Assembly (NCBI GenBank): GCA_029213065.1 | Contig: JARGPH010000047.1 | Coordinates: 1 to 32,632 of the forward strand | Direction of reading: 5' to 3' | Length of the DNA stretch: 32,632 nt | Origin: Verrucomicrobiales bacterium | Lineage (GTDB): Bacteria; Verrucomicrobiota; Verrucomicrobiia; Verrucomicrobiales; DEV007 | In this document: piece by piece, positions 24,964 through 32,544 of the stretch | Numbering within the stretch: the stretch's first letter is position 1 | Layout of the letters: every line of letters starts with the position of its first letter | Position numbers and translations under genes: made by a program | Notes under the pieces: model-generated | Told to the model about the DNA's origin: nothing | Databases searched by the model: none | Seen by the model: only the letters and a program-made list of their open reading frames with translations

Positions 24964-26895
24964 TCAGTAGGCTTTCGTCGCTTTCTCCTTTTGGATGACC
25001 GGTTCGTTTCTCGGATCCGGTTCGGCGAGATCGATCAGTCGGAAGGCTTCGATCTGATTGGAGAAGCCTTTCAGAGTTAAGTCAGAGATCGCTTCTGTCG
25101 TCGGGGCGGGGGATATTTGATCGATCGTGGCCCCGTCGGTAACGATCTCACCGCTCTCCGCCACGGTGCAGAGCCTCGCTGCGAGGTTCACCTTCGCCCC
25201 GAGGACGGTGTAGTTCAGCCGGTCTGTCGAACCCATGCATCCGGCGACGACTTCGCCTGAGGCAATTCCCACCCCGATTTCAATGGGGACCTTGAGGTCG
25301 CGGTTGAGGCGTTCGCGTTCGGCGATCATTTCGCGGGCACAGGCTGCGGCATAGTGAGCGTCGTTGCCGTGCGATTTCAGTGCGCCGAATACCGCCATGA
25401 TTTCGTCACCGACGAATTTGTCGACGACACCGTAGTAGCTTCGAACCACTTTCGTCATCGCCGTCATGTGATCGTTGAGCAGTTCAATCACCGCTCCGGG
25501 ATGCATGTTCTCCGTGAGCTCGGTGAAGCCCCGAATGTCGCAGAACAAGATCGATACGTCCTTGATTTCGCCGCCCAGCTCGAGGTCGAGGGTTCCACTG
25601 ATCATTGCCTGAGCGACACTCTCGTCGCTGACTTTCCCGAGCAGTTCACGGAAGACGGCCTTTTGTTTGAGCTGGTCCACCATCTGGTTGAACGACTCTG
25701 TCAACTCTCCGAGCTCGTCCTTCGATTTGACCTCTAGGTGACAGTCAAGATTGCCCTCGCGTATCGCTTTGGTTCCTTTCGACAGCTCGTTGATCGGGCC
25801 GGCAAGGTTGCGAGCGAGAAAGAATGCGAGCGTTCCGCCGAGGAGAAGGGCGAGCGCTCCGATCCCGCTTCCTCTCAGCCGGAGGTCATTGAGATCGGCA
25901 ATGAGATTCGTCATCGGAAAAGCCGCGACCTGATAAACGGTCTGAGGGCTCGACTCTTCGTTCAGCTTCTCAAGGTAAAAGAGATAGGGCTTATTGAACA
26001 TATCATGCTCAATCTTCATGGACGCCGGCTTCTCCTCCGTGTCGCTCAGGATCGTTTCAACCACTCTCGCGATGGCTTTGGCTTGCTTGATTTGAAGGCC
26101 TCTCCCGAAGACCTGTCCATCGAGATAAATACCGCTTTTGAGCCGCTCTTCGCTTTCAAACTCCGATTGATAACGTTCGAGGGACCGCTCCGCTTCCGAC
26201 TCCACCGAAGTCGAGCGAAGAAAGCGACCTATTTGCTCCCCCGTGTCGGGCGAAACCACCGGAGTGCTGACCATTTCGATGACATGCTCCCGCCCGTCAG
26301 GGGTTTCCACGGGGATGTAGAGAGAGTGGTGGCTGCTGCTCTTGAGGATCGCATTGAAGCGTTCTTTGTTACCCTCCGCGATGCGCTCGATCCGCTGGGA
26401 GAGCTTTCGGCGCCTCGAACCCTCGTCATCCCGTGCCAACTGAGTGATGTTCCCGTCGGTGTCGATGACGGCGACGAAGCCAACGCGGGTTTCCATTTCG
26501 CCGGCGCCGGGAAATGGCCGCGGTAGGCCCTCTTTTCCTCCCGACAGGGGCTTTGGCGGTATCGCTCCCTGGCCGCCGCGGTCCCGCATCATCATGCTTT
26601 CCCGATAGTAATTCCAGAAAGCCGCCGTCTCGCTTTTTGAGGGCTTGCCTGTAATCGACTCGATTACAGCCGGCATTCTGGCAAGTTCACTTGAGAGCGC
26701 GGTGAACTCTTCCGCTCCTTCCATTCGCGAGTGATTGAGGGTATCGACGAGGTTATCAAACTCCTCCGAGAACTCCCTTGTGTAGGCATTTTTGACTTTC
26801 GCCGACGTCGCCGTGAGAAGCGCCACGGTGACAATCGCGATCATGAAGATCATTGAGAGGATTAGTTTGGTTTGAAATCGCAGACCGGGCTTCAT
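24964..26895 (-). CDS. Membrane-bound class III adenylate/guanylate cyclase with HAMP domain
   Basis: This 643-residue protein has an N-terminal membrane helix (about 10-30), an extracytoplasmic sensor region of about 310 residues, a second helix (about 344-362) and a HAMP domain (about 363-412). The C-terminal cyclase domain runs from about 440 to 620. Metal-binding Asp residues are in F-C-D453-I-R-G-F-T and G-D497-E. Base-selecting positions are Lys493 (D-K-F-V-G-D) and Thr563 (N-Y-T-V-L-G), which favour ATP, and N570/R574 of N-L-A-A-R are present. It should make cAMP in response to an external cue. The sensor resembles no family I can name; a Cache-type fold is possible. It converges on the selenoprotein gene, with 22 bp between the stops. 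Confidence 0.92.
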   Translation of the reverse strand: MKPGLRFQTKLILSMIFMIAIVTVALLTATSAKVKNAYTREFSEEFDNLVDTLNHSRMEGAEEFTALSSELARMPAVIESITGKPSKSETAAFWNYYRESMMMRDRGGQGAIPPKPLSGGKEGLPRPFPGAGEMETRVGFVAVIDTDGNITQLARDDEGSRRRKLSQRIERIAEGNKERFNAILKSSSHHSLYIPVETPDGREHVIEMVSTPVVSPDTGEQIGRFLRSTSVESEAERSLERYQSEFESEERLKSGIYLDGQVFGRGLQIKQAKAIARVVETILSDTEEKPASMKIEHDMFNKPYLFYLEKLNEESSPQTVYQVAAFPMTNLIADLNDLRLRGSGIGALALLLGGTLAFFLARNLAGPINELSKGTKAIREGNLDCHLEVKSKDELGELTESFNQMVDQLKQKAVFRELLGKVSDESVAQAMISGTLDLELGGEIKDVSILFCDIRGFTELTENMHPGAVIELLNDHMTAMTKVVRSYYGVVDKFVGDEIMAVFGALKSHGNDAHYAAACAREMIAERERLNRDLKVPIEIGVGIASGEVVAGCMGSTDRLNYTVLGAKVNLAARLCTVAESGEIVTDGATIDQISPAPTTEAISDLTLKGFSNQIEAFRLIDLAEPDPRNEPVIQKEKATKAY

Positions 26896-27022
26896 ATCGG
26901 GATTGAACCATTCATCTCACAAAAAGTTGTGCGGGACGAGGTCAAACAAATCGAATCTGAGGGGGCTTTCGCCTTGACTCCGATGACATTTTTGGCGATT
27001 GAATAGAAGTTCCACCGCACAT

Positions 27023-27481
27023 ATGGAAAAAGTTCATTTCGACGAAGCAGTCAAAGAAATCACCCGTAAGGACGCGCGGTTTAAGCCCGATGGTTACGCG
27101 TTTCTACGTGACGCGCTCGACTTCACCATCACCGAGCTTCGCAAAGACGAACTCATTGAGCACAGGCACGTTAGCGGGCCTGAGTTGCTTGGCGGGGTGG
27201 TCGAATTTGCGCTCAAAGAGTATGGCTCGATGTCGGCTGCGGTGCTCGATTCCTGGGGGATTCGCGCGGATCACGACATTGGCTCAATGGTTTTCAACCT
27301 CATCGACACAGGCGCTTTCGGCCGGTCCGAGGAGGACTCTCCGACGGATTTCATGGGCGTGCTCGATTTGCGCGAGGAACTCCTCGAACCCTACCGCCCT
27401 TCACGTGAGGTGCTGGAGGTCCGCCCTGATCCGGAGCCCCCGGCGCGCGGCAATCAACCGGCGAAGTCCAGCGAGATTTGA
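27023..27481 (+). CDS. Minf_1886-family protein
   Basis: The 152-residue protein opens with F-D-E-A-V-K-E-I-T-R-K-D-x-R-F and continues with Y-x-F-L-R-D-A-L-D-F-T. The later segment G-S-M-V-F-N-L-I-D-T-G-A-F-G-R-S-E-E-D-S-P-x-D-F follows. This is the pattern of the Minf_1886 family, conserved in Verrucomicrobia, Planctomycetes and relatives, whose function is not known to me. The Arg/Pro/Glu-rich tail looks disordered. I chose the ATG at 27023; an in-frame TTG at 26999 exists. Its stop overlaps the TTG start of the M16 protease (TTGA), so the two are co-translated. Confidence 0.87.
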   Translation: MEKVHFDEAVKEITRKDARFKPDGYAFLRDALDFTITELRKDELIEHRHVSGPELLGGVVEFALKEYGSMSAAVLDSWGIRADHDIGSMVFNLIDTGAFGRSEEDSPTDFMGVLDLREELLEPYRPSREVLEVRPDPEPPARGNQPAKSSEI

Positions 27482-30021
27482 GTGATTCGATCACCAGACT
27501 CGAATTCCCTCCGACCTCAGCCAAGCTCACGACCCTCTCGAACGGGTTGGAGGTCATTGTCAAAGAGGATCACTCGGCGCCTGTCGTCAGCCTGCAGGCG
27601 TGGTGCCGTGCCGGTAGCATTCACGAAGGCGAATGGCTCGGTGCCGGGATGTCGCATTTCCTTGAGCACATGTTGTTCAAAGGGACCGCGAAGCGCAATG
27701 CGAGCGAGACCGCTCAGACGGTGCAATCGCAGGGAGGTTACATCAATGCATACACTTCCTTTGACCGCACCGTCTATTGGATCGATGCACCGGCTGACGG
27801 GGCTAAAGTCTGCCTCGATGTCCTCTGTGATGTCGTCGGTTACGCGGAGCTGCCCAAAGATGAATTCGACAGCGAGAGCGACGTGATTCGCCGCGAGATC
27901 GCGATGGGGGAGGACAACCCCGAGCAAGTCCTCAGCAAAGCCCTTTTCCGCACCGCCTACTCGGAGCATCCCTGTCGTTACCCCGTGATCGGTCACCTTG
28001 ATCTCTTTAATCAGCTGAGCCGGGACGACCTTTACGGCTACTACCGTGAAAAGTATTCGCCCGACAATCTCTTCATCGTTATCACCGGGGATATCGTCGA
28101 AAGTGAGATTCTTGAGCAAATCGAAGCACAGCTGGGTTCACTGGAACGTCGTCGGCGCTCGCCGGTGGTTTTGCCGGACGAGCCTCGCCAATTAGGGAAA
28201 CGATCCGAGACGATTTATTTTCCAACCGACCTGTATCGTGGGCGTCTCGCCTGGCCGGTTCCCGATGCGAGACATCCCGATGTTCCCGCGCTCGATCTCA
28301 TGAGTTCGATGCTGGGAGATGGCAGAAGTTCACGCCTTTTCCGCTCGATTCGTGAGGAGCAACAGCTCGCTCACTCGGTTGGAGCCTACGCCTACACCCC
28401 CGCCTTCTCCGGTCAGATCATCGTCAGCTACGATACCGAGCCCGGGAAACAGGAGGCCGCCGAAACTGCCATTTTCGCCGAGATTGCACGCTTTCAGGAA
28501 GAGGGGTGCACCGGGGAGGAGCTAGCCAAAGTGAAGAATCAGGCCCTCAGTTCCCAGCTTTCCATTCTCACAGACATGAGGGGACAGGCCTCCGATCTCG
28601 GATCGAACTGGTTGCTGACGCGAAATCTCGATTACACGCGCGACTATGTGAAAGATGTCCAGGCCGTCACGGTTGATGATGTAAAACGCGCCGCGGGATA
28701 CCTCACCCCTGACAGGTACACACGGGTCGCTCTCGTTTCCGAAGAGGTCAAAGAGACGGCTCAGGCCAAACTTCGTCCGAAGCGTTCCGAGAATATTCGG
28801 AAAGTGACATTGGAGAACGGTCTTACCGTCTTACTCCTCGCCGACAAACGGGTTCCTTTCGTTCAGTCGAATGCCGTATTTCGCGGGGGACTTCTCGCCG
28901 AAACGCCTGAGAAAAACGGCGTTACCCGCTTGATGGCCCGCCTCCTCACGAAGGACACCGCGAACTATTCCGGTGAATCGATCGCCTCACTGATTGAGTC
29001 TGTCGGTGGCGGCATTGGGGGCTCATTCGGCAACAACACCTTCGGCGTCTCGGTCGGGGCGATGACCCCTGATCTCGACCTCGTAGTGAAATTGTTAGGC
29101 GAAACAATCCAGCGTCCCGCTTTTCTCGAAGCGGTCGTGGAGAAAGAAAAGCAGTTCCAGCTCGCGGCGATCAAAGCGGAAGCGGACCGACCTTTCAGCG
29201 TCGCGATGAAGGAGCTGAAGCGAAACCTTTACGGAGAGCATCCCTACGGATTGCAGTCCAGTGGCACCCCCGAAACGGTCGAAGCCCTCTTGCAGGAAGA
29301 TGTCCGCGCGATGCATTCGAAACTCGTTCGCGGTGGCAACGGAGTCGTCGGCATCTTCGGCGATCTGGAACTGGACCGGGCCGAAGACATGATCCGCAGT
29401 CAGTTTGAGTCCTCGCTGGCTTCGGGTGAGCGCGCTCTCACCGAGTCATTTCTTTCCCGCATGCCGGAAAAACTTGGCACCTTCAGCGAACTGAAACACG
29501 AGAAGGAGCAGGCGATTTTCCTTGTCGGATACCGCACCGTGGATCTCGCTCATCCGGACAATCCCGCACTCGAAATGATCGATGAGGCCTGCAGCGACAT
29601 GGCTTCACGACTTTTCATCCGCATCCGCGAGGAACTGGGGCTCGCCTATTCGGTTGGAGCGACGCGACTCTCCGGACTCGAACCCGGGTTCATTGTGTTC
29701 TACGCCTCGACCGCACCCGAGAAACTCGACCTCGTCCAGGCGGAGATGCTTTCCGAAATTGATCTCATGGTCAATGAAGGGCTCGAGGAAGCCGAATTCA
29801 ATCGCGCCAAAGCCTCGTGGCTCGGCAGGGAGCAGATTCAACTTCAGGGAGCGAAAGAGCTCGCCTCCACCGCCACGATCGACGAGCTCGTCGGTCTCGG
29901 GTGGGACAATTACCGTAAGACTCCCGCGACCGTGAAGGCTCTTACCCGTGAGCACGTCCGCGATGTCGCCGCGAAGTATCTCCGCGAAGACAATCGTGTC
30001 ATCGTCCGGTTGACGAATTGA
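27478..30021 (+). CDS. M16-family zinc metalloprotease (tandem M16 domains)
   Basis: The 847-residue protein has two M16 halves. The first carries the inverted zinc motif H60-F-L-E63-H64 and the third ligand Glu140 in R-R-E-I-A-M-G-E-D, 76 residues later. The second half (about 440-847) lacks HxxEH but keeps the R-L-F-I-R-I-R-E-E-L-G-L-A-Y-S-V motif that supports catalysis, the usual active/inactive arrangement of pitrilysin-like enzymes. No signal peptide is evident. Start is a TTG overlapping the previous stop by 4 bp. Members degrade peptides or process precursors, but the target is unknown. It is the last chromosomal gene before the cassette array. Confidence 0.93.
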   Translation: MSDSITRLEFPPTSAKLTTLSNGLEVIVKEDHSAPVVSLQAWCRAGSIHEGEWLGAGMSHFLEHMLFKGTAKRNASETAQTVQSQGGYINAYTSFDRTVYWIDAPADGAKVCLDVLCDVVGYAELPKDEFDSESDVIRREIAMGEDNPEQVLSKALFRTAYSEHPCRYPVIGHLDLFNQLSRDDLYGYYREKYSPDNLFIVITGDIVESEILEQIEAQLGSLERRRRSPVVLPDEPRQLGKRSETIYFPTDLYRGRLAWPVPDARHPDVPALDLMSSMLGDGRSSRLFRSIREEQQLAHSVGAYAYTPAFSGQIIVSYDTEPGKQEAAETAIFAEIARFQEEGCTGEELAKVKNQALSSQLSILTDMRGQASDLGSNWLLTRNLDYTRDYVKDVQAVTVDDVKRAAGYLTPDRYTRVALVSEEVKETAQAKLRPKRSENIRKVTLENGLTVLLLADKRVPFVQSNAVFRGGLLAETPEKNGVTRLMARLLTKDTANYSGESIASLIESVGGGIGGSFGNNTFGVSVGAMTPDLDLVVKLLGETIQRPAFLEAVVEKEKQFQLAAIKAEADRPFSVAMKELKRNLYGEHPYGLQSSGTPETVEALLQEDVRAMHSKLVRGGNGVVGIFGDLELDRAEDMIRSQFESSLASGERALTESFLSRMPEKLGTFSELKHEKEQAIFLVGYRTVDLAHPDNPALEMIDEACSDMASRLFIRIREELGLAYSVGATRLSGLEPGFIVFYASTAPEKLDLVQAEMLSEIDLMVNEGLEEAEFNRAKASWLGREQIQLQGAKELASTATIDELVGLGWDNYRKTPATVKALTREHVRDVAAKYLREDNRVIVRLTN

Positions 30022-30423
30022 GGACTACGCGGAGGCGCTTCTGACTTTAAGCAGGACATCCGGAATTCCGAAGCCCGATCGTTTCGAATTCCGACCTGCT
30101 GCCTGGTCCCGGGCAGGGGCAATGGGGGGCGTTTTCACGATCTGCTTTCACCAACCAAATCCCGCAGACCAGGGGCGTCGTGATCAAGTATACCGATCTA
30201 TCTACCATAAATACCAAACGGAAAAGTGATATGCCATGGTCGATGCATCGTGAATATCAGCTAATTAATCTGTCTTAACTATCAAGGTGCGCTCACAAGA
30301 TCGAACGCTGGTATCGATTCAGCTGAAAGCCTTGACATATTTAGCCTCGTCGGTTCTTATGAAGGTGAAAATGGTCCCGATTTCGAGATGTGATATCGGA
30401 ATGGGTATGGGCTAATACTACTG
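30022..30423. other. Gene-free flank of the cassette array (putative attI/leader region)
   Basis: About 400 bp hold no credible ORF and no integrase. Near the M16 stop are an inverted repeat CGGAATTC/GAATTCCG (30061-30093) and a TGCCTG-GTCC-CGGGCA hairpin (30100-30115), which may end the M16 transcript without a T-run. The rest turns visibly AT-richer and contains the promoter-like pair at 30332. The first cassette joins at ACTG/TTCTCC (30423/30424). The preceding 40 bp do not look like the 3' half of an attC, so this is likely the primary attachment (attI) side. Confidence 0.5.
30332..30360 (+). promoter_or_regulatory. Cassette-array promoter candidate (Pc-like)
   Basis: A perfect TTGACA (30332-30337) is followed after 17 bp by TCTTAT (30355-30360, four of six consensus bases). 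It points into the array, 63 bp before the first cassette, the place of a Pc promoter in integrons. Confidence 0.5.
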
Positions 30424-30429
30424 TTCTCC
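30420..30429. other. Insertion point of the first cassette (attI-like core G/TTCTCC)
   Basis: The GTTCTCC at 30423-30429 is the reverse complement of GGAGAAC (30809-30815) at the far end of the same cassette. That is how an integrated cassette should look after cleavage between G and TT. Confidence 0.6.
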
Positions 30430-30436
30430 TCAAAAA

Positions 30437-30838
30437 ATGAAGCTCGAGATACCAGGGCAGCTACGCGGGAGCGATGCAGGGAAGGTCATGCCCATTGCGA
30501 TCAAGCTGCGACGTGAGCTTGAGCCATCTTTCGCAGACCTTGGCGACGATAGGCTTGCGCTGATTTCGCCGGTTCTACGGATCGGAGGCGAGCTCGGAAC
30601 ATTCGGAGAGGATGCGATCGAGAATCTCAAAGTCACTGGCAAGAATGCGGAGTGCGACGTGGTAGTCGAACCCCGAAACTGGAATGAACTGAGCGAGGAT
30701 CAAATCTCGGACTTGATTCGAACACGCGTTATTGAGGCGCTTCACTCGTTGCTCACCGAAGCTGGATTCGAGACAATTCCTGAGTTCCTCCGCGAAAAAC
30801 AAAACCAAGGAGAACAAGGCGCGTCAACCAATCCCTGA
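30437..30838 (+). CDS. Cassette 1 protein, unknown function
   Basis: This 133-residue soluble protein begins 13 bp after the cassette junction. It has a beta-rich N-terminal part with conserved-looking I-S-P-V-L-R-I-G-G-E-L, and an amphipathic C-terminal helix region with L-S-E-D-Q-I-S-D-L-I-R. No known motif, signal peptide or membrane helix is visible. The last seven codons (Q-G-A-S-T-N-P) and the stop are encoded by the 5' half of its attC. I do not recognise the family; a small accessory function is all that can be inferred from its cassette location. Confidence 0.75.
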   Translation: MKLEIPGQLRGSDAGKVMPIAIKLRRELEPSFADLGDDRLALISPVLRIGGELGTFGEDAIENLKVTGKNAECDVVVEPRNWNELSEDQISDLIRTRVIEALHSLLTEAGFETIPEFLREKQNQGEQGASTNP

Positions 30839-30935
30839 CCGCGCTGTGTCTTCGGATCGCTTTTATGATTTCAACCTTTAACCTGTCATCGACACGCGCC
30901 TTCCGGTCAGGGATTGGTGCGCTTTGACGTTCGCT
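30809..30935. repeat. attC site 1
   Basis: R'' GGAGAAC (30809-30815) followed by AAGGC; inner arms AATCCCTGACC and GGTCAGGGATT pair perfectly across a variable loop of about 70 bp; R' is G/TTCGC (30929-30934). Total about 127 bp. The GTTCGC belongs to the next cassette. Confidence 0.85.
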
Positions 30936-30942
30936 TTAGAAA

Positions 30943-31407
30943 ATGAGCTGGAAGAAACGCATGCGAGAGATCGCCGAGCGCAATCCTGATGCGATCCCAG
31001 CTTGGGTAGGATCAGGCGCTGCATTGAAGGTGTGGGATCGGGCCGAGTGGCAACTCCGCGATCAGCCAGAGATGGAGCCTGAAGTAGCTGCACGTCCGAT
31101 TCTATTCGTCCTTCGTTGGCTCGCACCTCGAGGCGGACTTACCCAACGTGGGCTTAGCGCGATTGGAGATTTTGCGGCGAACCCTGGCTCAGCGGTCTTG
31201 GATGATTCTATGACGACTCCGAAAGGGACAAAATTTCTGAATGCGCACTATGACGACTGGCTTTCTACCGAAGCGATCAATTCGCTGATCGACCCGAGCG
31301 TAGAACTGCATTCAGAATCACTTGAAGCGAGGTGGAGCGCCTCGGGGAATCCAAACAGCGAACAAGGCGGTGGTGGACAAGCGGCTACTCGTTACGAGTC
31401 GACATGA
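30943..31407 (+). CDS. Cassette 2 protein, unknown function
   Basis: This 154-residue protein begins 13 bp after the junction. It has a basic N-terminus (M-S-W-K-K-R-M-R-E-I-A-E-R-N), an R-P-I-L-F-V-L-R-W-L-A hydrophobic helix and a Ser/Gly-rich C-terminus. No membrane span, signal peptide or catalytic motif can be assigned, and I do not recognise the family. The last 15 codons, from C-A-A at 31363, are encoded in its attC and give a Gly/Gln-rich tail. No promoter is seen inside the cassette, so expression may depend on an upstream one. Confidence 0.72.
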   Translation: MSWKKRMREIAERNPDAIPAWVGSGAALKVWDRAEWQLRDQPEMEPEVAARPILFVLRWLAPRGGLTQRGLSAIGDFAANPGSAVLDDSMTTPKGTKFLNAHYDDWLSTEAINSLIDPSVELHSESLEARWSASGNPNSEQGGGGQAATRYEST

Positions 31408-31484
31408 CCCTCTTTACTACAACACTCAACCCTGTTTCGGAGGTGCGCTCTCAGTAGCCGCTGCCACAACTCGGACGTTGTGCC
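31357..31484. repeat. attC site 2
   Basis: R'' AGCGAAC (31357-31363) followed by AAGGC; inner arms GCGGCTACT and AGTAGCCGC are perfect; outer GTGG/CCAC pair beside ACAA and TG unpaired spacers; R' is CGGAC-G/TTGTGCC (31473-31484). About 127 bp, with the same 3' ending as attC 3. Confidence 0.88.
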
Positions 31485-31490
31485 TGGAAA

Positions 31491-31985
31491 ATGAAAAAAG
31501 CGCTTACGATGGTTTGGCACATTGTCGTCTATTCAGTTGCTGCGTACTTTTTGTATATCGTGGTTTCGAAGGTTTCCGCAAATCTTGCCGGAACTGATCG
31601 GAACGATGCTCTCTGGCCTGTTGTTCTAACTGGGTCGATTTCAATGGCAGCGGCAGGTGTTGCGATCTTTGCTGCCGCAGCTGGCGCGTCATGGTTTTTC
31701 GCCAGATCCGTAGGTGCCACGAGACGAGTGATAGCCTCGCTTTTGATCAGTGCTGTTTTTGCTGGATGGATTTATTCCGCCTTTCTTTGGGTGAACTATC
31801 CCCTGCGGACGTGGCCAACCACCTTGGTAGGTGAGATGATGAATTTCGATGGGGCGCTAATTGCTTTCATTTCCATTGTTTTGCTCATCGTTCCTGCTGC
31901 AACAGGCACCGGATTGTTCGGTCATCTTTCCAAACTTGCGGCCCGCAAAACTCGGGCACAACAAGACAGCGATGGACAAGCCTGA
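31491..31985 (+). CDS. Cassette 3 membrane protein, unknown function
   Basis: This 164-residue protein has four hydrophobic helices (about 8-27, 45-70, 80-103 and 120-142) with short loops, so it is most likely an inner-membrane protein. No transporter, immunity or enzyme motif is visible. It starts 13 bp after the cassette junction at 31478. Its last eight residues (Q-D-S-D-G-Q-A region) and the TGA are encoded inside attC 3. Small multi-helix proteins are common in integron cassettes, which is consistent but not informative about function. Confidence 0.75.
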   Translation: MKKALTMVWHIVVYSVAAYFLYIVVSKVSANLAGTDRNDALWPVVLTGSISMAAAGVAIFAAAAGASWFFARSVGATRRVIASLLISAVFAGWIYSAFLWVNYPLRTWPTTLVGEMMNFDGALIAFISIVLLIVPAATGTGLFGHLSKLAARKTRAQQDSDGQA

Positions 31986-32082
31986 TACCGTTGTGAGTTG
32001 ATTGACTTCCGTAATTTGAATCCTTACTCTACTATCGAGGTATCGCTCCCGTATCAGGCTGCCATGCTTCGGACGTTGTGCC
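31954..32082. repeat. attC site 3
   Basis: This is the best-preserved site. R'' GGGCACAAC (31954-31962) and R' G/TTGTGCC (32075-32082) are fully complementary. L arms are GCGATGG-acaa-GCCTGATAC and GTATCAGGC-tg-CCATGC, so the unpaired ACAA and TG spacers and the near-perfect inner stem match attC secondary structure. Length about 128 bp. Confidence 0.92.
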
Positions 32083-32102
32083 AAAAACCCTAGCTTCTGA
32101 AA

Positions 32103-32531
32103 ATGATTCGTCGGATCATCAGCCCAGATTCAATTGGGCGAGTCGAGTGGTTTTTTCGGACTGTGGCTATTGTCGCGCTCAGTGCTGTCTATCTTTCAGC
32201 ACTTGCCCCGAAACCACCTTTCACAGGCAACGATTCGCTTCAATGGGCTGCGGAGATTATCTTATTGCTCGTTCTCGGGATAACTGCAGTGGTTCCGCGA
32301 CTACGCGATATTGGCTTTGATCTCAAAGAACCAAAAGGAATTTTTTCAGCCGTCGCTTTCGCGGTGTGTTTCGTGTTTGCACCTATCTTAACAATGCTGC
32401 TTTTCATTCCTCTTTGGTTTTCTCGAAAGGATGCATGGACGATATTCCGCTCGAAAAGAAAGGTGATGACCAATAGCAAACGGGCGCGACAAGACGAGGA
32501 TCCCAAGCCCGATAACGCCCCGAGGAATTAA
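32103..32531 (+). CDS. Cassette 4 membrane protein, possibly DUF805-like
   Basis: This 142-residue protein has three hydrophobic helices (about 18-36, 48-65 and 82-106). After the second is V-P-R-L-R-D-I-G, which resembles the R-R-L-H-D-x-G motif of the DUF805 family, but the match is short and the family call is weak. The C-terminus is highly charged (R-S-K-R-K ... R-Q-D-E-D-P-K-P-D-N), and its last 14 codons lie in the 5' half of attC 4. The start is 27 bp after the junction, farther than in the other cassettes. Confidence 0.7.
   Translation: MIRRIISPDSIGRVEWFFRTVAIVALSAVYLSALAPKPPFTGNDSLQWAAEIILLLVLGITAVVPRLRDIGFDLKEPKGIFSAVAFAVCFVFAPILTMLLFIPLWFSRKDAWTIFRSKRKVMTNSKRARQDEDPKPDNAPRN
32482..32525. 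repeat. attC site 4, 5' half only
   Basis: GGGCGCGAC-AAGAC (32482-32495) aligns with GGGCACAAC-AAGAC of attC 3 (two transitions in R''). CCAAGCCCGATAAC then aligns with the ACAAGCCTGATACC arm. The matching 3' half is not reached before the window ends. Confidence 0.7.
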
Positions 32532-32544
32532 CAGGAACGGAATT

